DNA of 64,000 bases, from contig OY729418.1 of the NCBI GenBank assembly GCA_963422275.1, positions 4,216,001 to 4,280,000 on the forward strand, in the 5' to 3' direction. Positions within the stretch are counted from its first letter, which is position 1. Each line of letters opens with the position of its first letter. Made by a program: the position numbers and the translations under genes. Of the stretch, positions 46,636-55,510 are shown piece after piece. The notes under the pieces are model-generated. The model saw only the letters and a program-made list of their open reading frames with translations, was not told the DNA's origin and did no database searches. Source of the DNA: G963422275 sp963422275 (GTDB lineage Bacteria; Pseudomonadota; Alphaproteobacteria; Rhodobacterales; Rhodobacteraceae).

Positions 46636-46995
46636 ATGTTTGGCATGTCCGACAAGCAAGCAGTCACAATGACAGACTCCGCCATACGTCAGATCGTCAA
46701 GTTGATGGAACGCTCTGGAAAGGAAGGAGTGAGAATCGGGGTGAAGAAAGGCGGCTGTGCGGGGATGGAGTACACTCTGGAATTCGTTGATATGGTCGAC
46801 GCACATGATGAAGTTGTGGAGAAGGATGGAGCTCGCGTGATGATTGCGCCGATGGCCCAGATGTTCTTGTTCGGAACCGAGATCGACTATGGAACGACAA
46901 TGCTGGAGGCCGGATTTCGTTTCAACAACCCAAACGTTGTTGAGGCATGTGGATGTGGGGAGTCCATAAAATTCAAGGACCCGAAGCAGGCATAG
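46636..46995 (+). CDS. sufA: Fe-S cluster A-type carrier (SufA/IscA family)
   Basis: 119 aa. The three cluster-binding cysteines of A-type carriers are present as GGCAGMEY and, near the end, ACGCGES. The family hands [4Fe-4S] or [2Fe-2S] clusters to apo-proteins. The start at 46636 gives MFGMSDKQAVTMTDSA; an ATG at 46645 is possible. Genomic association with sufT supports SufA rather than IscA or ErpA. Confidence 0.9.
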   Translation: MFGMSDKQAVTMTDSAIRQIVKLMERSGKEGVRIGVKKGGCAGMEYTLEFVDMVDAHDEVVEKDGARVMIAPMAQMFLFGTEIDYGTTMLEAGFRFNNPNVVEACGCGESIKFKDPKQA

Positions 46996-47081
46996 CCATC
47001 GCACATCCGGCTTGGCTTTCTCGTTAGACTGTGCGCAACAACTCCCGCAAACGATAAGGCCTGATTCCAAAGGGGGCAAAC

Positions 47082-47828
47082 TTGCGCTGCAAGCTCGTGG
47101 CAGGGAACTGGAAGATGAACGGCATGGGCCAAAGCTTGGGCCAAGCCGAGGAAGTCGCGAAGTTCGCTTCGGGGCAGGATGCCGAACTTCTGATTTGCCC
47201 TCCTTTCACGCTAATTTCCCGGATGCACGATTTGCTCCAGGGCACTGGCGTTTTCGTAGGCGGCCAAGACTGTCACGCGAACGCTTCAGGCCCGAACACT
47301 GGAGATATTTCCGCAGAAATGCTGGCAGATTCGGGCGCGACGCATGTCATCATCGGTCATTCAGAGCGAAGGCAACACCATGACGAAACCGACAGTCAAG
47401 TCCGTACAAAAGTAGCGGCAGCTTGGCGGGCGGGTCTAGTGGCAATTGTTTGCATCGGGGAATCGGAATCAATGCGCGCTTCCGGTCGGACACTCGAGGT
47501 TGTGAAGGAACAGATTTCCGGGAGTGTTCCGCACGGCGCAGCATCTGGCAGCACCGTAGTCGCCTACGAGCCGATTTGGTCCATCGGGACCGGCAAAACG
47601 CCGTCCCACTCGGAAATCGCCGAAGTGCATGACTTTGTCCGCTCCGAACTTGTCAAAATTGCGGGTAAAGAATCCGGAAACGAAATTCGAATCATCTATG
47701 GAGGCTCGGTCAACCCTAAAAATGCCGCAGAGATTTTCAGTATCCAGAGCGTCGACGGTGCACTGGTTGGCGGCGCTTCACTGCAAGCGGCAGATTTCCT
47801 CTTGATCGCCAATTGTGCCGCTAGCTGA
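47082..47828 (+). CDS. tpiA: Triosephosphate isomerase
   Basis: 248 aa TIM barrel. Catalytic lysine in AGNWKMNG, histidine in VIIGHSERRQ, glutamate in VAYEPIWSIGTGKTP, and phosphate-binding IYGGSVNPKNA. The start is a TTG at 47082 with AGGGGG six nt upstream; no ATG fits the family N-terminus (MRCKLVAGNWKMN). It interconverts DHAP and glyceraldehyde-3-phosphate. It converges on the DUF924 gene. Confidence 0.95.
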   Translation: MRCKLVAGNWKMNGMGQSLGQAEEVAKFASGQDAELLICPPFTLISRMHDLLQGTGVFVGGQDCHANASGPNTGDISAEMLADSGATHVIIGHSERRQHHDETDSQVRTKVAAAWRAGLVAIVCIGESESMRASGRTLEVVKEQISGSVPHGAASGSTVVAYEPIWSIGTGKTPSHSEIAEVHDFVRSELVKIAGKESGNEIRIIYGGSVNPKNAAEIFSIQSVDGALVGGASLQAADFLLIANCAAS

Positions 47829-47835
47829 CCGGGAG

Positions 47836-48414
47836 TCATTGCGAACTGCGCATTGTTTCCACCATTTGACGGTACCCGCCCTCGGCCATCCACTTTGCCT
47901 CGGTCTCGGTCGTCTTACGCTTCAAGGCTTCGTTTCGATAGGGAAATCGCCCGAAGATTCTTATGATTTCTCGGTGTGCCCGTGCATGGACGAGGTTTTC
48001 CGCATCAGTGTCTGGAAATCTACTGCAGTACAGCGACACGCTTCGCTCCTGCTCCTCCAGACACTCCGAATGCATGAACGGAAGGTAAATGAAGTGTCGG
48101 CCCACTTCCGGCAGCTTCATGTCCTGTCCCTTGGCAATCGCCCGGCCAGCAGTCTCTCGAGCAAGCGCATCGCTCCAGAACGATTTCGCCGATCCGCGGA
48201 ACATATTTCTGGGAAACTGATCAAGCAGAATTATCAGAGCGTGAGTTCCCTCGACTGTCAAATTCCAGTCCGAGCAGCCGCCACCTGCGGCACGTTCCCA
48301 TACAGACATAAACCGTTTGCGAATTTCAGAATCGATCTTTTCGCCACCGCTGAACCAGTCTTGCGGCGTTAAGGTCTCGAACCAGTAATGCAGAATCTTC
48401 TTCGCTTCGCTCAT
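47836..48414 (-). CDS. DUF924 family protein
   Basis: 192 aa from the ATG at 48414, chosen for GGAGACGGAAAG upstream and the family opening ILHYWFETLTPQDWF. Other conserved stretches: ALIILLDQFPRNMFRGSA, FIYLPFMHSECLEEQERSVS and HREIIRIFGRFPYRNEALKR. These proteins are all-helical, TPR-like and cytoplasmic; no biochemical role is established. Confidence 0.9.
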   Translation of the reverse strand: MSEAKKILHYWFETLTPQDWFSGGEKIDSEIRKRFMSVWERAAGGGCSDWNLTVEGTHALIILLDQFPRNMFRGSAKSFWSDALARETAGRAIAKGQDMKLPEVGRHFIYLPFMHSECLEEQERSVSLYCSRFPDTDAENLVHARAHREIIRIFGRFPYRNEALKRKTTETEAKWMAEGGYRQMVETMRSSQ

Positions 48415-48495
48415 CTTTCCGTCTCCACCAAGGCATTCCTTGTCCAATTGAATTGAGCAGTCCGCAAGCCTTCGACAGTGCCCGGTTCTTGCAGG

Positions 48496-49161
48496 TTACC
48501 CGCCGGCACCCAGTCTCTGTTTCATGAACTTAAGTATGACATCTATCGCTGCAGGCGGAATTTCATGCCTGACACCCGACATCAAGTGCGACCGAACCTC
48601 AAATCCCGCATCCTTCAGATGACTCTCGGTCTCATGAAAAACCTTCACGGGCACAACATCGTCATCATTGCCATGCACAAGAAGGACAGGAGGCTTGGAT
48701 AAGGCAATTCTATTGACTGATTCATCGCTCAGGAATCCTCCCGAACACCCAATTAGGCAGGCAACAGGATTCAGCATGCGCGGGACCGCACTAAGCGCAA
48801 TCATAGCACCCTGAGAAAACCCGAAAACCGCTGTTGAGCTAGCGCCCAAGCTCGCTGCAGAAATTTCATCGGCGATCAAAGAGAGCAAAAGCCGCGTAGA
48901 CTGCATGTTCTGATCGCACCAAGTGTCAGTCATAGATGCACTTTGACTGGGAAATTCGAACCACTGGTACCCGAACGAAACATGAGGAAAGCTGAACGGA
49001 GCGTCTGGAGCAATGAACAACGTGTCGGGGAGAACCTCGCCAAAGACATCGCTTAAACCAATCAGTCCTGCCCCGCTGTCTCCCAGTCCATGAAGCAGAA
49101 ACGCAATGCTCTTGGTCTCACCGGACCGGGGATGTCGGCGCACAGTGTTAAGTCGATCCAC
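48496..49161 (-). CDS. Alpha/beta-hydrolase, phospholipase/carboxylesterase family
   Basis: 221 aa. The oxyanion loop is LLHGLGDSG, the nucleophile elbow AVFGFSQGAMIALS carries the serine, the acid is in VHGNDDDVVPV, and the histidine is in GVRHEIPPAA. It resembles bacterial YpfH and eukaryotic acyl-protein thioesterases. It is a soluble esterase; the natural substrate is unknown. About 80 nt separate it from the DUF924 gene on the same strand. Confidence 0.88.
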   Translation of the reverse strand: MDRLNTVRRHPRSGETKSIAFLLHGLGDSGAGLIGLSDVFGEVLPDTLFIAPDAPFSFPHVSFGYQWFEFPSQSASMTDTWCDQNMQSTRLLLSLIADEISAASLGASSTAVFGFSQGAMIALSAVPRMLNPVACLIGCSGGFLSDESVNRIALSKPPVLLVHGNDDDVVPVKVFHETESHLKDAGFEVRSHLMSGVRHEIPPAAIDVILKFMKQRLGAGG

Positions 49162-49330
49162 GATGTAATTCTGCCTGATTTGAACCGCTCCGGGAATAGG
49201 ACCGTGTACTCAAGACATCTTTTAAGCGCTAACTTGGAAAGCGGCAAGCCGAATTGGAAATGGTTCCTTGCGGAATCCCAGCACACAGAGGGCTAGCCTG
49301 AGCTGCCAGCTCGTGGCAAACGAAACCGTG

Positions 49331-49954
49331 CTATCTGACCCCCTCGCGCTCCTTTGATTTTCGGTAGTATGCCCACAGCAGCCTCGCCCCTATGCTGCGC
49401 CAAGGCGTCCACGGCGACGCCATCGCGCGCAGTTCTCGTTCCGTCGGGCGATCGGGCATGTCGAACAATAGTCGAGCAGATTCCTGGAGTGCCAGATCCC
49501 CCGCTGCTATTACGTCTGGCCGTCCTAGCGAGAACATCGCATAGATTTCACCAGACCAGCGTCCAATCCCCTTGATTCTGGTTAGCCGCTGAACGACTTC
49601 GTCGTCCGGCAGGGCCCGCAACCCAGCGAAATCAATGTCGCTTGTCGCCAAAGCCCGCGCGTACTCAGTTTTTTGCCTCGATAGTCCGCACGCTCGAATC
49701 TTCGCGTCGGTGGCAGCACTCAGCTTCGAGGGATCATCAAGTCCAGCTGCCCGAAGTTTCGCCCAGATCGAGTCCGCAGCGGCAACGGAGACCTGCTGGC
49801 TTACAATTATGTCAAGCAGGGACGAGAATCCATCTTCTCGCTGCCTGAGCGGCAACGACCCCGTGATTTCCCAAGCATACGCAAATCGAGGCTCTATTCC
49901 CGCCAGATACCGGGCCCCCTCCTCGATGTCCTCGCTTGATTCAATGGTTCTCAT
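49331..49954 (-). CDS. DNA-3-methyladenine glycosylase II (AlkA-like, HhH-GPD)
   Basis: About 207 aa. The helix-hairpin-helix is LTRIKGIGRWSGEIYAMFSL and the catalytic aspartate follows in AAGDLALQESARLLF. LLDIIVSQQVSVAAADSIWAK is the typical N-terminal helix. It excises alkylated purines from DNA. It lacks the N-terminal Ada-like domain of E. coli AlkA, as do many alphaproteobacterial versions. The start at 49954 (MRTIESSEDIEEGARYL) is preferred over a longer frame. Confidence 0.9.
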   Translation of the reverse strand: MRTIESSEDIEEGARYLAGIEPRFAYAWEITGSLPLRQREDGFSSLLDIIVSQQVSVAAADSIWAKLRAAGLDDPSKLSAATDAKIRACGLSRQKTEYARALATSDIDFAGLRALPDDEVVQRLTRIKGIGRWSGEIYAMFSLGRPDVIAAGDLALQESARLLFDMPDRPTERELRAMASPWTPWRSIGARLLWAYYRKSKEREGVR

Positions 49955-50640
49955 GCGGCGGTCCGTTCTGCCCAAGGCACGAGTCATCAATGGTCCCGCG
50001 TGCAAAGTCCATGAAAGAACCATTGCGGGAGTCGGCTTGATGTCTGGATGAAGAAATCAATCCGGCTCTTCCTCGATTGCACGTCATGGCAGCTTGCAGA
50101 GCCTGAAATCATGCAGGTACATGACCGGATGAGAGCATTTCGCAACGGTCTTGATTAAACAACATCGCGCGTGGAAACCCAATTCGTTCGATTCTCTCGA
50201 ATTGTCGATACTGTACTGTTCAAGCGTCGCCCCGTGCAACCTTGCACAAACCCAAACCTAGAGTTTAGGCATCCCTGTTTGACCTCCTAGCACCAAGTTC
50301 CCGCAATTGCAGTGCGCTTTGATGCAGTTTATCAGGAGACCCTCGAATTGCCAAGCTTGAATCGTCACGCTTCGACAAGAGCGCAAGCTCGACAATTCCG
50401 CTAAAGCGGCGCATTCTGAGCAACCTCGATCTCATTTCCCGTTCGCAAGCAGCCAATAGCGCCGTTTCCGCCCACGAGACTTTACCTAAACACCATCTTG
50501 CTACAGGTCATCACGTAAACGTGTCAGCTTGTTCGCGTGTTGCGCTGCACTGGCCTACCAGCACTTGCGGTTCACATTCGTGGGACTCGATGAGTTCAAC
50601 CTTGCTTGCAGTATCCCGCAACGCCTGTTACGGGGTGTGG
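49955..50640. other. Intergenic between divergent alkA and MFS genes, with a solo IS end
   Basis: About 690 bases. A right end of the AAGACYGTTGC family (GCATTTCGCAACGGTCTT) ends at 50152, with no left partner nearby. A 63-codon minus-strand frame (50265-50456) is not recognised. Confidence 0.4.
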
Positions 50641-51855
50641 ATGCTCGGAATTTTTGTGAACCGCGAAAAGCGGAATGTCACACTGCTCGTCATTGCCCAA
50701 GCGACCCTCGGGTCGCAGTTGCCGATGATATTCACAGTCGCGGGATTGGCCGGACAATCTCTGGCCTCGAACATCTGCTGGGCCACGTTGCCGATTTCGC
50801 TACTGGTGTTTGGCTCGATGACAACAGCTCCTTGGCTGAGCCAAATCATGCAGAGACACGGACGACGTGCCGGTTTTCTGCTAGCGGTTGCCATTGCCTG
50901 CGTCGGAGCAGCCATAAGCGCGTATGCACTCGTGAAATCATCCTTTTTGCTGTTCCTTTTGGGATCATGGCTCACGGGAAGCTACATGTCGGCAAACGGA
51001 TTCATGCGGTTCGCTGCTGCTGACACCGCTTCGGAGGCATTTCGACCCAAAGCCATTTCGTACGTTCTTGCTGGCGGACTGGTTGCGGCAATTATCGGAC
51101 CTCAGCTGGTCAAGGTTACGTTTGAGGCCACCGCCGTTCCATTTCTGGGAGTCTATCTCGCGGTCATCGCAATTAACATTTTCGGCTCTGTCCTGTTCAT
51201 CCTGCTAGACATACCAAAGCCACCCACGGCAGAAACGAAGCCGGAGTCCGCCCGGTCCTACAAAGAGCTCCTTACAACACCGAAGATCGTCGTCGCGATA
51301 ATCTGCGCAATGGTTTCTTATGCGCTGATGAATCTCATGATGACGTCAACCCCGCTTGCTGTCGTAGGCTGTGGCTTCGGTGAAGCGGACGCTGCGGACG
51401 TAGTATCAGCGCATGTTTTCGCGATGTTCCTACCTTCTTTTGTAACGGGGCACTTGATCGCTCGATTCGGTGCAGAGCGGATCGTCGCCGCAGGATTGCT
51501 GCTCCTGACCGCCGCTGGCATCACTGGCCTGTCCGGAGTCTCGCTGGCCAATTTCTTCGGTGCGCTGGTGCTTCTCGGCTTCGGTTGGAATTTCGGATAT
51601 ATCGGGGCCACCGCAATGCTCGTCAGCGCACACAGCCCCACCGAACGCGGGCGGGTTCAGGGGTTGAACGACATGCTTGTGTACGGTTGCGTAACTCTAG
51701 CGTCACTTGCATCGGGAACACTGATGAACTGCACAGGCGGCACGGCGACAGAAGGATGGACTTCCGTGAACCTTGCAATGATTCCCTTCCTGGTCTTCGC
51801 CGCCGGTTCGCTTCTTTGGCTAACGCGGCGAGCGAAACCATTGTCAGCTGGCTAG
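50641..51855 (+). CDS. Major facilitator superfamily transporter
   Basis: About 404 aa with around twelve hydrophobic segments. The frame opens upstream, but the start at 50641 (MLGIFVNREKRNVTLLVIAQ) has GGGGTG in front and enters directly into the first membrane helix. An MFS loop signature is seen as QRHGRRAGF after helix 2, and SPTERGRVQGLND after helix 10. It resembles bacterial drug/proton or YcaD-like antiporters; the substrate is unknown. No regulator is adjacent. Confidence 0.82.
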   Translation: MLGIFVNREKRNVTLLVIAQATLGSQLPMIFTVAGLAGQSLASNICWATLPISLLVFGSMTTAPWLSQIMQRHGRRAGFLLAVAIACVGAAISAYALVKSSFLLFLLGSWLTGSYMSANGFMRFAAADTASEAFRPKAISYVLAGGLVAAIIGPQLVKVTFEATAVPFLGVYLAVIAINIFGSVLFILLDIPKPPTAETKPESARSYKELLTTPKIVVAIICAMVSYALMNLMMTSTPLAVVGCGFGEADAADVVSAHVFAMFLPSFVTGHLIARFGAERIVAAGLLLLTAAGITGLSGVSLANFFGALVLLGFGWNFGYIGATAMLVSAHSPTERGRVQGLNDMLVYGCVTLASLASGTLMNCTGGTATEGWTSVNLAMIPFLVFAAGSLLWLTRRAKPLSAG

Positions 51856-52085
51856 CCGCCGCGGTACGTTAGCCACACTGCTTAAGGAACCTCTGAATGC
51901 AGCCTGATTTTGGGCGTGGCATTGTACATCCGGGGCCTGCCTGCCATTTTGCGCCACACCTTTCTTTCCGGGGATCACGACATGCAGCGCCTTCGGCAAT
52001 TGACCTTTGCCAGCCTTGAATGCGACCGCAAGACGCGCAGAACGCGCCGCGAGATCTTTCCGGAGCGGATTGACGGCATGATCCC

Positions 52086-52904
52086 CTAGGCTGTGGACTC
52101 AATTGATTTTTGTGCGAGATTGCGCAGGATGCAGCGTGCTGCGGCGAGGGTGACGGCGGAGAGGAAGTTGCGGGCGCGTTTGTCGTAGCGCGTTGCGACC
52201 CTGCGGAACTCCTTGCTTCTGGCGAAGAACCGCTCTGCGCGATTGCGGCTTGCATAGGCCTTGCGGTCCAGCGGACGCTGCGTTTTGCGATGGCTTCCGG
52301 AGGGAATGACGGCGCCGCCGGCTTTGATCCAGGTGACAATGGCGTCGGTGTCATAAGCCTTGTCGCCGATCACGATTGCTGCTGGGTCATCGTTGCCGAG
52401 CAGTGCCAGTGCCTGGGTGCAGTCGGCGACCTGACCGGGCGACAGCCGCATCGCCGTGGGATGGCCCCCGCCGTCGACAGCGACATGAATTTTGGTGGTC
52501 AGACCGCCCCGGCTGCGCCCGATGTGCCGGGGCTGTGCATCCCTCCGCGACCCGGCCCCGTGCTTGTGGACGCGGACCGCCGAGGAGTCGATCATCCGCG
52601 TCTTCAAGTGCCCGGCTCCGCCGCCGTCCGGACCGTCGTCCTGCCCGACAAGTCTCTGCAACTTCTCCATGATCTGCGACCAGGTCCCGTCCTTGCTCCA
52701 TCGATTGCAGCGGTTGCAACAGGTCGTGTACGGACCGTAGTGTCGCGGCAGGTCGCGCCATGGGATGCCACTGCGCAGCACGAAAAAGATGCCGTCGAAA
52801 ACCCGGCGGTCGTTCTTGCGCATCGGTCCTTGCCGACCGGTTGGCAGAACCGATCGCGGAACCAACCATTCCGCATCGGTCATGTCGTGGCGGGAACTTG
52901 CCAT
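52086..52904 (-). CDS. IS5-family transposase, apparently intact
   Basis: 272 aa. N-terminal DUF4096-like region (HDMTDAEWLV, GIPWRDLPRHYGPYTTCCNR), then a DDE domain with aspartate in RMIDSSAVRVHKHGAG, IGRSRGGLTTKIHVAVDGGG, second aspartate in AAIVIGDKAYDTDAIV, and glutamate in NRAERFFARSKEFRRVATRY. All three DDE residues are present, so it may be active and could mobilise the deleted relatives with similar ends. Its stop codon falls in the terminal CTAG. Confidence 0.88.
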   Translation of the reverse strand: MASSRHDMTDAEWLVPRSVLPTGRQGPMRKNDRRVFDGIFFVLRSGIPWRDLPRHYGPYTTCCNRCNRWSKDGTWSQIMEKLQRLVGQDDGPDGGGAGHLKTRMIDSSAVRVHKHGAGSRRDAQPRHIGRSRGGLTTKIHVAVDGGGHPTAMRLSPGQVADCTQALALLGNDDPAAIVIGDKAYDTDAIVTWIKAGGAVIPSGSHRKTQRPLDRKAYASRNRAERFFARSKEFRRVATRYDKRARNFLSAVTLAAARCILRNLAQKSIESTA

Positions 52905-52980
52905 AAGTCGAAACCCCTTCCAAGGATCATCAGTCGCACAAGACCCTTATGCAATCTCTTCATATAATTGGGTACACAGC
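52090..52980 (-). mobile_element. IS5-family (IS427-like) element, near-complete
   Basis: 891 bp between CTAG duplications (52086-52089 and 52981-52984). The ends are imperfect inverted repeats, GCTGTGGACTCAATTGA and GCTGTGTACCCAATTAT. One long transposase frame fills it. It is the best-preserved IS in the window and is inserted within the older IS5-group relic. Confidence 0.9.
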
Positions 52981-53884
52981 CTAGGCGCGACTGGAAGCCC
53001 GCACATTGCGCCGACGCATCCGAAGGGCGACGGCAAGGAGCGACAGCTGCATCCGCTGTCGGCGATGGAAGAACTGCTTGCGAGGCCGAGAGCGTCCGGC
53101 GCCTTGCCGGGGTGAGTCTGCAGAAGATTCAGGACAAGACGACGATCCCGACTTCCGCCGCCGGCTGGAGCGCCGCGGACTGGCACGCCTGCCGTTCGGG
53201 AGACCGGGGATCACCTGGCCGAGCAGGGAGTCCTGCTGAAGAAGGGCAGCATTGTTGACGCCACCATCGTCTCGGCGCCGTCGTCGACCAGGAACAAGAA
53301 CAACGCCCATGATCCGGAGATGCACCGGACGAAGAAGGGGAACCAGCTTCATTTCGGAATGAAGCTGCACGTCGACACCGATCCCCGGGATCTGGTGCAC
53401 CATCCAGAGGGAACGGCCGCGAACGTCGCGGTGCATTGTCATGAACCCGGGCAAGCACCAAACGCTGGCGCCCTGGAGCAGACGGCGAAGGCCAGGGTGC
53501 GGGCGCGGGTGGAGCATCCGTTCCGGATCGTCAAGCGGGTGTTCGGATACGACAGGGTTCGCTATCGAGGTCTGGAGAGGACGTGCAGCGGCTTGCGCTG
53601 CTTCCGGACTTCTCGAACCTGATGATTGCCCAGTCGCCCTTGTCGTGACAAGGGGTCAGTGTGTCCGGAATCTGCCGGGTCGGCCCTGCGGGGGCTGAAA
53701 CGGTGGCGATTCCGCCCCGAAAACGCGCATGTGGGGCTTCCGGCCTGCAGAAAACCGGCCGGTGCAGCCGGGAAGGGCAGTTTCCGCAGCCAAAACCAGA
53801 AACCCCCTCCAAATATCAGAGATTTCTTTACCACGCCAATCTCGCTGTGGTGCAGATCTCCCTACGCCCAAGCCACTCGAAAGT

Positions 53885-55510
53885 TTAGTGCAGGGACGCC
53901 CCGTCCCTCACAAGCTTCCATCGAATTGCATCAGTAAGCGCTTCAAAAGAAGCATCTATGATGTTGGCTGAAACGCCCACCGTCGACCACCGCCGCCCGG
54001 TTGCGTCTTCACTGTCTATGACAACTCGGGTGACGGCTTCGGTTCCGCCGCCTGTGATTCTGACCTTGAAGTCCACGAGTCGCATCTCCTCCAAGTACTG
54101 CTGGTAAGGGCCAAAATTCTTGGCGATCGCCTTCGATAGCGCGTGCACAGGCCCACTATCATTTGAATTCATGTCCAGTCCTTCGGAAACCGAAAGCTTA
54201 CGTTCGCCCGCAACATTCAGCACGACGACAGCTTCCGACTCGGTAACCGCGCTGCCGTTCCTTTGTGCGTGCTGCTCGACGGTGACGCGGTACCGGACAA
54301 CCGAGAAATATTCCGGCAATAGCCCAAGCATGCGCCTTGCCAGAATCTCGAATGAGGCCTCGGCCGAATCGTAGCTGTAGCCTTTGTCTTCTCTGATCTT
54401 GACCGTCTCGATGATATCACCGAGCCTCGGGTCGGACTTGTCCACCTTGATTCCCGCTTCACGCAGGCGGGCAACGAGATTCGATCGTCCTGCCTGATTG
54501 GACATGGGAATTACTCTGACGTTGCCCACTGATGCGGGATCGACATGCTCGTACGTCGTCGGATCGCGGTTGACGCCGGATGCATGAAGCCCAGCCTTGT
54601 GAACAAATGCGGAAGCGCCAACATAAGGCAGCGACTTGTTTGGCACACGATTGAGTATGTCGTCGAGCAACCGCGACAATACTGTCAACGACTTCAAGTT
54701 CTCTGACGAAACGCCGGTACGGAATCTTGATCGGAAAGGCTCCTTGAGCAGAAGGGTTGGGATGATCGAAACCAAACTGGCATTCCCGCATCTTTCACCA
54801 AGCCCGTTCAGCGTACCCTGAATTTGCCGCGCGCCAGCTTCTACGGCGGCCAATGCCCCGGCAACAGCATTGTCGGTGTCATTGTGCGTGTGAATTCCCA
54901 CCTTAGATCCCGAAATTCCGGAATCAATCACTCCTTGCGTGATCTTCTGGATCTCGCCCGGAAGAGTGCCACCGTTGGTATCACAAAGCACAACCCAAGC
55001 AGCCCCCGCTTCGATTGCATGCCAGAGGCAATCGAGCGCGTATTGGCGGTTGGATCTGAACCCATCAAAAAAATGCTCCGCGTCGAAAAGCACCTCGCGC
55101 CCCTTGCTAGCCAGATGAGCAACAGACTGCGAGATATTCTCCAGATTGTCCTCCAATCCGATCCGGAGAGCGTGCGAAACTTGGAAATCGTGCGTTTTGC
55201 CAACGAGGCAGACAGCTTTGGCGTTGGCATTCAGCACCTCGGCCAGCACTGCGTCATTCCCGGCCGAATGGCCTGTCCTTTTCGTCATGCCAAACGCAGT
55301 TAGGATCGAATGGCTCAAATCCGGCGCTAGCCGAAAGAAGTCGCTGTCCGTCGGATTCGCCCCTGGCCAACCACCCTCGATGTAGTCGATTCCGATTTCA
55401 TTTAACGCGGCTGCCAAACACTGTTTCTCGTCGAGCGAGAATTGAACGCCATGAGTCTGCTGCCCGTCGCGCAATGTTGTATCGTACAAATACAGGCGCT
55501 CACCTGTCAT
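53885..55510 (-). CDS. cimA: (R)-citramalate synthase
   Basis: 541 aa. It condenses pyruvate and acetyl-CoA to citramalate, the entry to threonine-independent isoleucine synthesis. HMGL-like barrel: LYDTTLRDGQQTHGVQFS, VVLCDTNGGTLP and VGIHTHNDTDNAVAGALAAV (metal histidines), NGLGERCGNASL; C-terminal LeuA-type allosteric domain (about residues 390-530). The length and TLRDGQQTHGV distinguish the CimA type from 2-isopropylmalate synthase. It overlaps the cysS stop by 4 nt (ATGA), so translation is probably coupled. Works with ilvC at the other end of the window. Confidence 0.95.
   Translation of the reverse strand: MTGERLYLYDTTLRDGQQTHGVQFSLDEKQCLAAALNEIGIDYIEGGWPGANPTDSDFFRLAPDLSHSILTAFGMTKRTGHSAGNDAVLAEVLNANAKAVCLVGKTHDFQVSHALRIGLEDNLENISQSVAHLASKGREVLFDAEHFFDGFRSNRQYALDCLWHAIEAGAAWVVLCDTNGGTLPGEIQKITQGVIDSGISGSKVGIHTHNDTDNAVAGALAAVEAGARQIQGTLNGLGERCGNASLVSIIPTLLLKEPFRSRFRTGVSSENLKSLTVLSRLLDDILNRVPNKSLPYVGASAFVHKAGLHASGVNRDPTTYEHVDPASVGNVRVIPMSNQAGRSNLVARLREAGIKVDKSDPRLGDIIETVKIREDKGYSYDSAEASFEILARRMLGLLPEYFSVVRYRVTVEQHAQRNGSAVTESEAVVVLNVAGERKLSVSEGLDMNSNDSGPVHALSKAIAKNFGPYQQYLEEMRLVDFKVRITGGGTEAVTRVVIDSEDATGRRWSTVGVSANIIDASFEALTDAIRWKLVRDGASLH

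Larger units (their letters stand above)
51886..53826 (+). mobile_element. IS5-group element, interrupted by a second IS
   Basis: Left end GGAACCTCTGAATGCAGCC at 51886, right end inverse (TCAGAGATTTC) at 53826, flanked by TTAA and TTTA. The plus strand encodes MQRLRQLTFASLECDRKTRR and EIFPERIDGMIP up to a TAG at 52087. After the inserted element at 52090-52980 it continues with the DDE part: GSIVDATIVSAPSSTRNKNN, DPEMHRTKKGNQLHFGMKLH and ARVEHPFRIVKRVFGYDRVR. The middle and several frames are damaged. It is the same family as the copy at 62286-62951. Confidence 0.78.

Noticed and set aside
50265..50456. 63-codon minus-strand frame in the alkA-MFS spacer
   Set aside because: Charged sequence without a known motif; the start lacks convincing signals and the opposite strand is equally open.
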